From positions 1,853,501-1,917,500 of the forward strand of contig NC_013889.1 in the NCBI RefSeq assembly GCF_000025545.1: DNA of 64,000 bases, read 5' to 3'. Under the pieces are notes generated by a model. It did no database searches, was not told the DNA's origin, and was given only the letters and a program-made list of their open reading frames with translations. Positions within the stretch are counted from its first letter, which is position 1; each line of letters starts with the position of its first letter. The DNA comes from Thioalkalivibrio sp. K90mix. GTDB taxonomy: Bacteria > Pseudomonadota > Gammaproteobacteria > Ectothiorhodospirales > Ectothiorhodospiraceae. The position numbers and the translations under genes were made by a program. Shown here one piece after another: positions 33,168-43,335 of this stretch.

Positions 33168-34508
33168 ATGATCCGTTTGCCCCTGTGCCTCAACACCCTG
33201 CTCCTGGCGGGCGCCCTGTGTGCCAGCCCCACCCTGGCGCAAGAGATCGCCGAAGAAACCCCGGACGATGCCCAGACCGGCGCGGTGTCAGCCGCCACCG
33301 GCATCGATGCGGGTGGCGCCGAGATACCGGTCGAACGCTACCCCGCCGATGGCAAGGCCGTGCTACTGTGGTTCCCGTCCGAGCACGGGCTGCTGGACGG
33401 CCACCGGCAGCAGGCCCTGGCGCTGCAGGCCGCGGGCATCGAGGTCTGGCTGGCGGACCCGTTTGCCGGGCATTTCCTCCCGGAGGCCGCCTCCAGCTTC
33501 GACGAGATGCCGACCGCAACCGTGGGCGACCTGATCGAGGCCGCACACGCGGAGGACGAACGCGCGGTGTTCGTGTTCGGCAACGACCGCGCCCTGCCCT
33601 GGCTGCTCATGGGTCTGTATCAATGGCAGGAGGACCATCCGGAGGCCGAGCACCTCGCGGGGCTGCTCATGATGAGCCCGTACCTGCATACCGGCGTGGA
33701 CACCGACGAAGCCGAGATGCAGCCCATCGTCGGCGTCACCAACCTGCCGGTCTACATCATCCAGCCCATGCTCTCTCCACAGTTCCAGCACCTGGGCCTG
33801 ATCCGTTCGGCCCTGAGCGACGGCGGCAGCGCCGTCGGGGCACGCCTGCTGCCCGAGCTGCGTGACCGGTTCTTCTTCCGCCCCGACGCGATGGAGGCCG
33901 AGCTCCTGGCACGCGAGATCTTCCACCAGGAGCTCGTCTACGGCATGGACCTGCTGCGCCGCCTGCCGGCCGCGCGCACCGCCGCCGCATCCGACGACCG
34001 GGACCTGAGCGTGAACACGCCTACCGGCGGCGACGTCCAGCTGGATGCGCTGGACGAACCGATCGCGGCCCCCGAGCTGGTCCGCCCGGACCTGGCCGGC
34101 GAGGAGCACCGTCTGGAGGATTATCGTGGCGAGGTCGTGCTGATCAACTTCTGGGCCAGCTGGTGCCCGCCCTGCGTGCACGAAATGCCGTCCATGCAGC
34201 TGCTGGAAGACGAGCTGCGCGAAGAGGGCTTTCGCATCCTCGCGGTGAATCTTGGCGAAGACGAAGAGACCATCCGCGACTTCATCGAGAACGAGGTGCA
34301 AACGGAGTTCACCATCCTGCTCGACCCGAACCAGGAGTCGCTGAACGACTGGCGCGCGATGGCCTATCCCACCAGCTATGTCGTCGACCGCGAGGGCAAC
34401 CTGCGCTACTACCTGTTCGGCGCGATCGAGTGGACCGAGCCCGGCGTCGTCGACCAGATGCGCGAGCTGCTCGAGGAAGACTACGAAGCCCCGGAAGGCG
34501 ACGACTAG
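33168..34508 (+). CDS. exported fusion: alpha/beta-hydrolase-like domain plus TlpA-type thioredoxin
   Basis: A 446-residue protein with a signal peptide (MIRLPLCLNTLLLAGALCAS). Residues 45-270 look like an alpha/beta-hydrolase or DUF3530-like domain (AVLLWFPSEHGLLDGHRQQA, VFVFGNDRALPWLLMGLYQW, AGLLMMSPYL), but no GxSxG nucleophile elbow is evident: the expected site reads FGNDRA. Residues 295-446 are a TlpA/ResA-like thioredoxin with WASWCPPC and a cis-Pro in AYPTSYVVD. The whole would be a periplasmic thiol reductase with an extra, probably non-enzymatic, domain. Its TAG stop overlaps the convergent sulfatase-like stop in a shared CTAG. Confidence 0.82.
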   Translation: MIRLPLCLNTLLLAGALCASPTLAQEIAEETPDDAQTGAVSAATGIDAGGAEIPVERYPADGKAVLLWFPSEHGLLDGHRQQALALQAAGIEVWLADPFAGHFLPEAASSFDEMPTATVGDLIEAAHAEDERAVFVFGNDRALPWLLMGLYQWQEDHPEAEHLAGLLMMSPYLHTGVDTDEAEMQPIVGVTNLPVYIIQPMLSPQFQHLGLIRSALSDGGSAVGARLLPELRDRFFFRPDAMEAELLAREIFHQELVYGMDLLRRLPAARTAAASDDRDLSVNTPTGGDVQLDALDEPIAAPELVRPDLAGEEHRLEDYRGEVVLINFWASWCPPCVHEMPSMQLLEDELREEGFRILAVNLGEDEETIRDFIENEVQTEFTILLDPNQESLNDWRAMAYPTSYVVDREGNLRYYLFGAIEWTEPGVVDQMRELLEEDYEAPEGDD

Positions 34509-36100
34509 TCCGAACCCGGAGGCGTCCCGAAGGCCTCGCGCAGCCAGTCGCGCAGGGCGTCAAAGCCATGCTCCGCCCGTTCCGAGGGCGGCTGCATGCC
34601 CGGGACGAAGCCGTACTCGCGAAACGGCTCCAGCAAGGCCGGATCGCCGCTGATGATGTGCACCGGAACGGCCCAGCTGGCGTCCTGACCGGTGACCAGG
34701 GCAGCCGGCTGATGATCGCCCAGCATGAAAAACAGCGTGTCCTCGTCCACGTAGCGGGCGGCATAGCCACCGGTCACCTCCAGCGAGTAACGCACCGACT
34801 CCGCGTAGTACTCGCGCACGCGATCGAAGTCCCGCCACAGCGCCTCCGGCGTGGGCCCCTGGCCCGCCCACTCGTCGAAGATCGCGCCGTCCCCGATCGT
34901 CTCCCAGTCCTCCAGCACCGGCAGGATCGGGGTCCACGGTGCATGCGAGCTGATCAGGGCCAGCATCGCAAACACGGGGCGTTGCGAGGGCCCGCGGATC
35001 TCGCGTTCGAAGAACGACCAGGTGTACTGATCCGGCATGGTCACCCAGAAAAACGGCGGCCCGGCATAGTCGAACCCGTGCTTGTCGATGATGTCGTCCC
35101 AGCGAAACCACTGTCCCTCCGGCCAGTCGAGCTGGATCGCCGGCGCCAGCATGGCCGTCTCGTGCCCGGTCGCCTGGAAGTCCTGCACCAGGGTGTCGCG
35201 GGTCTGCGCCTGCAGGGCGTCATAATGCCCCGCGTAACGCACCTGCAGGCCCGTCAGCAGCGAGGCCTGCGCCAGCCAGGACTGGCCCCCGGCGATCGGG
35301 GCCTCCAGTACTCCGGTCACCACATGCAGGTCCGAGGCCTCGAGCTGCTCGCCAATGGATTCGAGACTCGGCACGATGACCGGGGCATAGCGCTCGTCGA
35401 ACACGGCCGAGACCCCGTAGGACTCGACCAGCCCCAGGATCACGTCGACGTCAGCCAGACCCGTCAGGGGACGCCCCTCGGCCTGCTCGCGGGTCCGTTC
35501 CAGGCCTTCGCGAAAGGCACGGTTCTCCGCCAGCGCCCCCTGCCCGGCCACGATCTGTTCCTGGACCGAAACGATCCCGGGTACGGCTGTACCCGGCGGT
35601 GCCTCGCCGCGCACGGAAACGACCGCCCCTACCAGCCCGAGCGTGACCAGCCCGACCGCGATGGACAGGGGTATCCGGCGCTCGGGTAGCGGCTGCGCGG
35701 TCAAGCCGAACAGGCCACGAGCGGCGCCCGCGATGACCGCGATCAGCCCCGCGGCCAGGACGACCACCAGCGCCACCGTGACCCAGATATCCAGATTTCC
35801 GGTCACCAGCCGCCAGACCGCGTCCAGCAGGATCCAGTCCTGCATCACGTTCAGGGGGCGCACCAGACTGACTCGGGTCAGGGCATCGAACAGTGCCAGC
35901 ACCACCAGCGCCAGCAGGACGAAACCGGCCAGCCAGGCCAGCGTCCGCGCCAGTCGCCCGGTGGGCAGCAGCGCGAACAGCCCGACCAGCAGGACCGCCT
36001 CCCAGGCCAGCCAGTGGGGCCCGATCCCCGCGTGGCGGGGCACATCCAGCCCCAGCAGCACAACGTTGAGTGCCGCAAAGGCCAGCAGCAGTCGGATCAT
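34505..36100 (-). CDS. membrane-anchored sulfatase/phosphoethanolamine-transferase-like protein (alkaline phosphatase superfamily)
   Basis: A 531-residue protein: about four to five N-terminal TM helices (to about residue 165), then an extracytoplasmic domain of the LtaS/sulfatase fold. Visible motifs are DVDVILGLVESYGVS, where the usual nucleophile Thr/Ser region reads ESYGVSA, GGQSWLAQASLLTGL, and MLGDHQPAALV, a His-containing metal motif near the end. Some metal-site Asp residues of active sulfatases are hard to place, so activity is uncertain. The ATG at 36100 is used; the frame extends 11 codons more. A cytochrome b561 gene on the same strand ends 13 bases before it. Confidence 0.8.
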   Translation of the reverse strand: MIRLLLAFAALNVVLLGLDVPRHAGIGPHWLAWEAVLLVGLFALLPTGRLARTLAWLAGFVLLALVVLALFDALTRVSLVRPLNVMQDWILLDAVWRLVTGNLDIWVTVALVVVLAAGLIAVIAGAARGLFGLTAQPLPERRIPLSIAVGLVTLGLVGAVVSVRGEAPPGTAVPGIVSVQEQIVAGQGALAENRAFREGLERTREQAEGRPLTGLADVDVILGLVESYGVSAVFDERYAPVIVPSLESIGEQLEASDLHVVTGVLEAPIAGGQSWLAQASLLTGLQVRYAGHYDALQAQTRDTLVQDFQATGHETAMLAPAIQLDWPEGQWFRWDDIIDKHGFDYAGPPFFWVTMPDQYTWSFFEREIRGPSQRPVFAMLALISSHAPWTPILPVLEDWETIGDGAIFDEWAGQGPTPEALWRDFDRVREYYAESVRYSLEVTGGYAARYVDEDTLFFMLGDHQPAALVTGQDASWAVPVHIISGDPALLEPFREYGFVPGMQPPSERAEHGFDALRDWLREAFGTPPGSD

Positions 36101-36113
36101 GGGCGGACAGGCA

Positions 36114-36695
36114 TCAGCGCCGCGGCGAACCAAAGGTCATCCGCTGCAATACCCCATCCCGACGCACACGCCAGTGGTACAGGGCCGCCGAGATATGGCC
36201 CAGTGCCAGTACCAGAATGGTGATCCCCACGATCTGATGCCAGGCGAACAGGGTCTCCGACAGCGCCTCGTTTTCCGGGAACAGACCCGGCAGGATCAGC
36301 GGGCCCAGCTGCACCGGGTAGCCACCGGCCGCCGTCGCCCACCAGCCGATCACCGGCATCACGATCAGGAGCAGATACAACAGCCCGTGGACGGATTCAG
36401 CGGCGATGCGCTGGGCCGGGGGCAACGCGACCGCGTAGGCCGGCTTGCCGTGACGCAGACGCAGACCCACACGCACCAGCATCAGCAGCAACACCAGCAC
36501 CCCGAAGCTCTTGTGCCAGGTGTAGATCGTGTCGGTCGTGTCTTCGCCAAAGCGCTCCTGCAACCCCTCGAAGCCATACCAGCCAATCGTGCCACCCAGC
36601 GCCAGGGCACCCAGCACCAGCGCGGCGACCGCCCAGTGCACGATCCGCTGGCCTAGTGCGTAACGCGGCCATACCTCGGCATTGTCCGTATCCAT
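36114..36695 (-). CDS. cytochrome b561 family protein
   Basis: A 193-residue four-helix membrane cytochrome b. Haem-ligand histidines appear in QRIVHWAVAALVLGAL, IYTWHKSFGVLVLLLMLVR, AESVHGLLYLLLIVMPVIGWW and LFAWHQIVGITILVLALGHISAALYHW, as in prokaryotic b561 (CybB). A basic loop RVGLRLRHGKPAYA lies between helices two and three. The ATG at 36695 is preferred because GGGAG lies seven bases upstream; an ATG 11 codons earlier is also in frame. It precedes the sulfatase-like gene on the same strand and may be cotranscribed. Confidence 0.9.
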   Translation of the reverse strand: MDTDNAEVWPRYALGQRIVHWAVAALVLGALALGGTIGWYGFEGLQERFGEDTTDTIYTWHKSFGVLVLLLMLVRVGLRLRHGKPAYAVALPPAQRIAAESVHGLLYLLLIVMPVIGWWATAAGGYPVQLGPLILPGLFPENEALSETLFAWHQIVGITILVLALGHISAALYHWRVRRDGVLQRMTFGSPRR

Positions 36696-36809
36696 CCCGC
36701 GCTCCCGTTCGTGTATGCCCCCCAACATGCCGCCCACACGGGATGCCCGCAACCCTAAATCAGCTGACGATATCCCGCATGGCCCGGTGCGGGCCATTAT
36801 GCTTTGAGG

Positions 36810-37535
36810 ATGCGATCCTCCATCCCCAACTCCACGCCCCTGGCCGGCGTACGCTGCCTGACCTTCGACCTCGACGACACCTTGTGGCCAGTGATGCCGG
36901 TCATCCACCACGCGGAGGCGCGCTTCTACGCCTGGCTGCGGGAGCATGCACCGGTCGTCTGCGAGCGCTTCGATCCGCAGGAACTGATCGCCGCGCGCAC
37001 CACCTTCATGCGCGCCGCGCCACCGGAGGAGCGCCACGACCTGACCCGCCTGCGCAAGCGCTGGCTGCGCGAGCTGGCCACGGACTGCGGCTGTTGTCCC
37101 GACCGCCTGTCGGGCGAGGGGTTCGAGGTGTTCTGGCATGCACGCAACGAGGTGACGCCGTTCCCCGAGGCGGACGGCGTCCTCGCGACCCTGGCGCGGC
37201 ACTTCCGGCTGGGCGCCATCAGCAACGGCAATGCCGATGTCTTTCGCACCCCCCTGGGGCGCCATTTCGACTTCGCGATCGCGGCGGGCGCGGCGGGCGC
37301 GGCCAAGCCCGATCCGGTGATCTTCGCGCAGGCCCGCGAACAGGCCGGCGTCAACGCCGAAAATATTCTGCATGTGGGGGATGACAGCACCAGCGACGTG
37401 CTCGGGGCTTTGAACGCAGGGTTTCAGGCCGCCTGGTTCAACCCCGACGCGCTGCCCTGGGAACACGGGCGGCCCCGGCCGGTGCTGACGCTGGGGCGGC
37501 TGGGCCAGCTGCCGCGGCATCTCGGCATCGACTAG
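36810..37535 (+). CDS. HAD-superfamily hydrolase, subfamily IA (YigB-like)
   Basis: A 241-residue phosphatase. Motif I is LTFDLDDTLWP with both Asp, motif II is GAISNGNAD, motif III Lys is AAKPDPVIF and motif IV is LHVGDDSTSDVLGALNAG, all intact. The length and the cap resemble YigB (flavin mononucleotide phosphatase), but its substrate is not proven. The ATG at 36810 follows an AGG; a TTG two codons earlier is in frame. A small hairpin TGGCCCG-gtg-CGGGCCA lies 13 bases before the start and may affect translation. Confidence 0.9.
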   Translation: MRSSIPNSTPLAGVRCLTFDLDDTLWPVMPVIHHAEARFYAWLREHAPVVCERFDPQELIAARTTFMRAAPPEERHDLTRLRKRWLRELATDCGCCPDRLSGEGFEVFWHARNEVTPFPEADGVLATLARHFRLGAISNGNADVFRTPLGRHFDFAIAAGAAGAAKPDPVIFAQAREQAGVNAENILHVGDDSTSDVLGALNAGFQAAWFNPDALPWEHGRPRPVLTLGRLGQLPRHLGID

Positions 37536-37554
37536 GCCGACGATCGCCAACCAG

Positions 37555-37566
37555 CCAGTCTCCCTA
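37555..37566 (-). repeat. TAGGGAGACTGG repeat remnant at the arfB stop
   Basis: On the minus strand the arfB stop TAG continues as GGGAGACTGG, the start of the dispersed element end. Confidence 0.35.
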
Positions 37567-37983
37567 ATCGGGGTCGACGCGGCCGCGCAGGGCCTTCTTG
37601 CGGCCACGGTGGGTCTTGCCCTCCAGCCGACGCAGCTTGGACGCGCGCGTGGGACGGGTCGGCTTGCGCGTCTTGATCGGTCGGCCGGCCTCGCGCAGGA
37701 GCTCGGCCAGGCGCTCCAGCGCATCCTCGCGGTTGGCCTCCTGCGTGCGGTACTGCTGTGCCTTGATCACCACCACGCCGTCCTTGCTGATGCGCTGATC
37801 ACGGCGGCGCAGCAGGCGCTGCTTGTAGACCTCCGGGAGGCTGGAGGCCCGGATGTCAAAACGCAGGTGGATGGCGGAGGCCACCTTGTTCACGTTCTGA
37901 CCACCCGCACCCTGGGCCCGGATGGCAGTCAGTTCGATCTCGTCCTCGGGCACCGAGACACTGTTGGAAATGCGAAGAACCAT
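37564..37983 (-). CDS. arfB: alternative ribosome-rescue factor ArfB (peptidyl-tRNA hydrolase YaeJ)
   Basis: A 139-residue release-factor-like protein that rescues stalled ribosomes. It has the catalytic GGQ in [23 protein letters not shown] and the basic C-terminal tail (RRRDQR ... [26 protein letters not shown]) that enters the mRNA channel. The length is normal for the family. The start directly abuts the stop of the upstream lipoprotein gene (TGA-ATG), so the two are coupled. Its TAG stop lies in a repeat remnant. Confidence 0.94.
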   Translation of the reverse strand: MVLRISNSVSVPEDEIELTAIRAQGAGGQNVNKVASAIHLRFDIRASSLPEVYKQRLLRRRDQRISKDGVVVIKAQQYRTQEANREDALERLAELLREAGRPIKTRKPTRPTRASKLRRLEGKTHRGRKKALRGRVDPD

Positions 37984-38289
37984 TCAGCGAAAGTCGCCGT
38001 CCCGGATCCGGCCCTCGTCATCCAGCTCGGCGAAAAAGCGCGAGTGGTCCTGGCGATACTCGTGGGTCGCGATCTCGCCCGGCAGCACCAGCGTCACATC
38101 CGGGTAGACGCGCTCGAATTCCTCCGGGGTCGGCCGGGTTTCCAGGAAATGCAGGAACGGGTTCATCTGCTTGACCGTCCCCGGACGCGGCTCCGGCCCG
38201 TCGGCTCGGGTCTCGGTCTTGTGCACCGCGCAGCCGCCGGCCACCAGCGCCACGACCACGCCGATTATAGACAAGAATCGAAACGCCAT
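37984..38289 (-). CDS. small lipoprotein
   Basis: A 101-residue protein with a lipoprotein signal (MAFRFLSIIGVVVALVAGGC, lipobox VAGGC). The mature part is hydrophilic with HFLETRPTPEEFERVYPDVTLVLPGEIATHEYRQDHSRFFAEL; I recognise no family. AGGAGG lies seven to eight bases before the ATG at 38289, which decides the start. It is the first gene of a pair with arfB, though the functional link is unclear. Confidence 0.78.
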   Translation of the reverse strand: MAFRFLSIIGVVVALVAGGCAVHKTETRADGPEPRPGTVKQMNPFLHFLETRPTPEEFERVYPDVTLVLPGEIATHEYRQDHSRFFAELDDEGRIRDGDFR

Positions 38290-38314
38290 ATTTTCCTCCT
38301 GCACCACACGATTG

Positions 38315-38433
38315 CACCGTCATTGCGAGGCGTCGCAGACGCCGTGGCCATCGCCTCAAGCTGGCATCAAGCCCGGCGCCGCTGGCTTTGGATGGAGTTC
38401 GCCACGTCGCTTCGCTCCTCGCCGGTGACGGTG
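38315..38433. repeat. 119-bp element with CACCGTCATTGCGAGG-type ends
   Basis: The left end CACCGTCATTGCGAGG (38315-38330) is an imperfect inverted copy of the right end CCTCGCCGGTGACGGTG (38417-38433). The left part continues with further small palindromes (GCGTCGCAGACGC). It matches the CGTCATTGCGAG family of dispersed palindromic repeats seen in many proteobacteria. It fills most of the gap between the lipoprotein gene and prfC. Confidence 0.7.
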
Positions 38434-38458
38434 CCAGAACCACGTTCCGGAGTGCTCC

Positions 38459-40051
<1,593 letters not shown>

Positions 40052-40129
40052 GGTCTTGGGTCGCCTGAGTGAAGCGCGGGAGTTTAACGCGAAAACGGGG
40101 TAGACGTTGCGCTTCCCGGTGCCCGGAAT

Positions 40130-40165
40130 GCAAACGGCCCCGGATGAACATCCGGGGCCGTTTGC
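40130..40165 (-). terminator. strong, nearly perfect hairpin between the Sel1 gene and prfC
   Basis: Perfect 17-bp arms GCAAACGGCCCCGGATG and CATCCGGGGCCGTTTGC flank an AA centre. It begins 29 bases past the Sel1 stop. The arms end in GTTTGC rather than a long U-tract, so termination could work in both directions. Confidence 0.8.
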
Positions 40166-40193
40166 AGTAGGCCCTGAACCGTAATGGTTGCGG

Positions 40194-40997
40194 CTAGCGT
40201 GCAGAGGCTCGCTGGATCGCGGAGGACTGTTCGTCCAGCCGGCTCTGGGCCAGGTCCAGGTCACGCGGACTCATGCGCGCCTTCACGGTTTCCATGCGTT
40301 CGCGGTCCTCGGCCAGGGAATACCAGACATAGGCTTCGACCAGATCACGCTCCACGCCCTGTCCGTTCTGATGCAGGCGCCCCAGACCGATCTGCGCATT
40401 GCGATCGCCACGCTCAGCGGCTTTGGTGTACCAGCGGGCGGCCTCACCGGGGTTCGGATTCGTCCCGCGACCCGTCTCGTGCAGGAAACCGTAGTAGTAC
40501 TTGGCCGAAACCTGCCCCTGCTCGGCTGCCTTGCCCAGCCACTCCAGGGCTTCGCCATTCGACTGCTCGTTACGGGCATAGTGGCTGCCCAGCCAGTACT
40601 GCGCATTGGCGTAGCCGAGTTCGGCCGAGCGGGTGTAGTGCTCGAGGGCCTTGTCTTCATCGGCGGCCGTGCCACGGCCGGCGGCAAACATGAACCCAAG
40701 GTAGTAATGGGCGCCGGCGTGATCATCATCCGCCGCACGCGCGAACCAGTGCAGCGCCGCGTCGTAATCCACGTCGGTACCACGACCGACGTAATTGGCC
40801 ATGCCCACGTCGAACATGGCACGGGTGTCACCGCGCTGGGCGTTGCCTTCACGAATCTCGTACCAGACGCCGAGCAACTCCTGCTGGCGCTCAACCTCGT
40901 CGTAGCCAAATTCCTGGGCCTGGGCCACACCGACCCCGAAGGCCAGGGGCAGAGTCAGCGGAAGGGAGAAAAACAACGCACGCAGGGTTCGGGACAT
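40194..40997 (-). CDS. exported Sel1-repeat protein
   Basis: A 267-residue secreted protein with a signal peptide ([20 protein letters not shown], cleavage after AQA). It contains five Sel1-like repeats of about 36 residues, with the pattern [34 protein letters not shown] recurring as [36 protein letters not shown] and [12 protein letters not shown]. These make an alpha-solenoid for protein binding; the partner is unknown. A strong hairpin terminates it upstream of prfC. Confidence 0.9.
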   Translation of the reverse strand: MSRTLRALFFSLPLTLPLAFGVGVAQAQEFGYDEVERQQELLGVWYEIREGNAQRGDTRAMFDVGMANYVGRGTDVDYDAALHWFARAADDDHAGAHYYLGFMFAAGRGTAADEDKALEHYTRSAELGYANAQYWLGSHYARNEQSNGEALEWLGKAAEQGQVSAKYYYGFLHETGRGTNPNPGEAARWYTKAAERGDRNAQIGLGRLHQNGQGVERDLVEAYVWYSLAEDRERMETVKARMSPRDLDLAQSRLDEQSSAIQRASAR

Positions 40998-41153
40998 GGG
41001 GCAGCCTCACAGGGAATTCGGGCATCAATACCGGTTACGATCATAGACCGCCCCCCATCCGCGCGCAAAACCCGTCCACGGGTACGAGAACCCCTGGCCG
41101 CAAAACGCTCTCCGAACGCCGAAAAAACGTGGCAGACGTCACAGTGTTTCGCG

Positions 41154-41633
41154 TCACGTCCCGGCCGGGGTGTCACATCGGCAACTCAGCACCCAGGCAT
41201 CCTCGCGGCCGCTGTGCAAGGGGTAGTAGCGCGGCCGGGTCCCGATGTGCTCGAACCCCTCCGAGCGGTAGAGCTGCACCGCCGCGACATTGGAGGGACG
41301 AACCTCCAGAAACAGGGCCTCGGCCTTCTGTTCGCAGGCATAGTCGAGCAGGCGGCGCAGCATGAAGCGACCCAGCCCGTAACCCTGCCAGCGTCGATCG
41401 ACGGTCAGGTTCAGCAGGTGCGCCTCGCCGGCCGCCACGGTCAGCACAGCGTGCCCCACCTGGCGCTCGTCCACCTCCAGCACCCAGCAGTCGTAGCCAA
41501 CCCGGATGCAGTCCTCGAAGATGCGCGCGGTCCACGGATAGTGGTAGGCCTCGCGCTCGATGCCCATCACACGCTCGACATCCTCGGCCAGCATGCGGCG
41601 CATCCGGGGTTGTACTTGCGGCTCGGCACTCAT
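41154..41633 (-). CDS. rimI: ribosomal protein S18 alanine N-acetyltransferase
   Basis: A 159-residue GNAT acetyltransferase. It has REAYHYPWTARIFEDCIRVGY at the front, the acetyl-CoA P-loop RRWQGYGLGRFMLRRLL and LEVRPSNVAAVQLYRSEGFEHIG, the pattern specific to RimI, then RPRYYPLHSGREDAWVLS. It acetylates the N-terminal Ala of S18 in E. coli. It follows the type-4 uracil-DNA glycosylase on the same strand, 94 bases later. Confidence 0.93.
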   Translation of the reverse strand: MSAEPQVQPRMRRMLAEDVERVMGIEREAYHYPWTARIFEDCIRVGYDCWVLEVDERQVGHAVLTVAAGEAHLLNLTVDRRWQGYGLGRFMLRRLLDYACEQKAEALFLEVRPSNVAAVQLYRSEGFEHIGTRPRYYPLHSGREDAWVLSCRCDTPAGT

Positions 41634-41727
41634 GGCGTCGGGCTGGGTCTCCTGAGTTCATTACCTGGGCTGAACATATAGGCGTGTAGGCAATCGCTGC
41701 GTTCCCTAACACCTACAGTCTGCAGGG

Positions 41728-42522
41728 TTAGCTCCCGGGTGCACTCGTCAGGCAGGCCCGAGCGCGCTGCAGGTCCTGCCAGGCCTTGGCCTTGTCCTGC
41801 GGCTTCCGCAGAAGATAGGCCGGATGATAAGTCACGACCAGCGGGACCTCACGATACCGATGCAGGCTGCCACGCATGCGGCCCAGTGGCTGGTCGGTCT
41901 CCAGCAGATGCTGGGCGGCGATACGCCCGAGCGCCACGATTACCTCCGGCTGCACCAGCGCGATCTGCCGGTCGAGGAAGCCGCGGCAGGCCCGGGACTC
42001 GTCCGGACTGGGGTCGCGGTTGTTCGGCGGGCGACATTTGAGGACATTCGCGATAAAGACATCCTGCCCGCGATCGAGCCCCAGCGCGGCGAGCATGCTG
42101 TCCAGCAACTGGCCGGCACGCCCGACAAACGGCTCGCCCCGGCGGTCTTCCTCGGCCCCCGGGGCCTCGCCCACGAACAGCCACCGGGCACGGCGATCGC
42201 CCACGCCGAACACGGTCTGCGTACGCTGGGCCGCGAGTTCGGCGCAGGCCGTGCATTCGCGCACGCGGGCTTCGAGCTCTGGCCAGTCCAATACCGCGAC
42301 CCCGCCTTCCTCCGGCACGTCCGCGGGGGACACGAGCGGCTCGGATGTCTCCGAGGGCGCGCCGGGTGCCTGGGCCGACTCGGCCTCGGTCATTAGCGGC
42401 GCAGCGGGAGGCTCGGCGACCGGGGCTGCCACCGGCACGCCCGGTAAGGCGCCGTCCCGGGCACGCCAGACGGGGATCCCCATGTCGGCCAGAATACGGC
42501 GTTTGCGCGCCGACAGTTCCAC
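41728..42522 (-). CDS. type-4 (thermostable-type) uracil-DNA glycosylase
   Basis: A 264-residue protein that removes uracil from DNA. The N-terminal third is low-complexity and acidic/Pro-rich; the family-4 domain begins near ARVRECTACAELAAQRTQTVFG. Iron-sulfur cysteines occur in CTACAELA and CRPPNNRDPSPDESRACRGFL, the GEAPGAEEDRRGEPFVGRAG motif is present, and VVTYHPAYLLR carries the C-terminal His motif. It starts with GTG (MELSARKRR) three bases after the pssA stop, so it is in one transcript with pssA and psd. Confidence 0.92.
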   Translation of the reverse strand: MELSARKRRILADMGIPVWRARDGALPGVPVAAPVAEPPAAPLMTEAESAQAPGAPSETSEPLVSPADVPEEGGVAVLDWPELEARVRECTACAELAAQRTQTVFGVGDRRARWLFVGEAPGAEEDRRGEPFVGRAGQLLDSMLAALGLDRGQDVFIANVLKCRPPNNRDPSPDESRACRGFLDRQIALVQPEVIVALGRIAAQHLLETDQPLGRMRGSLHRYREVPLVVTYHPAYLLRKPQDKAKAWQDLQRARACLTSAPGS

Positions 42523-42525
42523 GCC

Positions 42526-43335
42526 TCAGTCCCCCGAGGGCGTACGACGCCGATGGCGGCGCCAGCGTTCCAGTGTCAGCAAGGGCCCGGAGAGGGCATA
42601 GACCACGAAACCCGCCCAAAGGACCTTGGGCGGATCCAGCGCCAGCAGCATCAGTGCGCCCACCACTCCGACAATCGCCAGGAAGGGCACCCGATGCTTG
42701 AAGTCCATGTCCTTGAAGCTGAAGTAGGTCAGATTGCTGACCATCCCCGCACCCGCCAGAACCGTTACGATCAGGATTGCGACTACGTACGGATCGGCCA
42801 GGTCCGCCGGAATGCCGAGATCCTCCAGCACCCAGACCATCCCGACCACCAGTGCAGCGGCAGCGGGGCTCGGCAGCCCCTGAAAGAAACGCTTGTCGAC
42901 GACGGCCAGACGACTGTTGAAGCGCGCGAGACGCAATGCCGCGGCCGTGGCAAAGAAGAAGGCCGCCACCCAGCCGAGATTGCCCAGGTCCTGCAGCTGC
43001 CACAGGTACACGACCAGGGCCGGGGCCACGCCGAAGGAGACCAGGTCGGAAAGCGAGTCGTATTGCGCCCCGAACTCGCTTTGCGTGTCCGTCATCCGCG
43101 CCACGCGGCCATCCAGGGTATCCAGGACCATGGCCACGAACACTGCGATCGCGGCGGTCGTAAACTCGCCATTGATCGCGGAGACAATCGCGAAGAAGCC
43201 GGAGAAGAGCACCCCGGTCGTGAACAGGTTGGGCAGCAGAAAGATCCCGCGGCGACGCCGGGCACGGCCCTCGTGCCGCTCGTCGGCCCCGTTCATCTCG
43301 TCGATGTCGCTTGATCCCTCGTCATCCGGCGTCAC
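42526..43335 (-). CDS. pssA: CDP-diacylglycerol-serine O-phosphatidyltransferase
   Basis: A 269-residue integral membrane enzyme that makes phosphatidylserine. The CDP-alcohol phosphotransferase motif DG-x2-AR-x8-G-x3-D-x3-D is intact in LDGRVARMTDTQSEFGAQYD followed by SLSD, and there are about eight membrane helices. The GTG start overlaps the psd stop (GTGA), which decides the start. It is the PssA type typical of most bacteria, not the E. coli PLD-like PssA. Confidence 0.95.
   Translation of the reverse strand: MTPDDEGSSDIDEMNGADERHEGRARRRRGIFLLPNLFTTGVLFSGFFAIVSAINGEFTTAAIAVFVAMVLDTLDGRVARMTDTQSEFGAQYDSLSDLVSFGVAPALVVYLWQLQDLGNLGWVAAFFFATAAALRLARFNSRLAVVDKRFFQGLPSPAAAALVVGMVWVLEDLGIPADLADPYVVAILIVTVLAGAGMVSNLTYFSFKDMDFKHRVPFLAIVGVVGALMLLALDPPKVLWAGFVVYALSGPLLTLERWRRHRRRTPSGD

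Noticed and set aside
41690-41712. AATCGCTGCGTTCCCTAA as another copy of the dispersed repeat
   Set aside because: Only partial match with an altered core; too weak to list as a feature.
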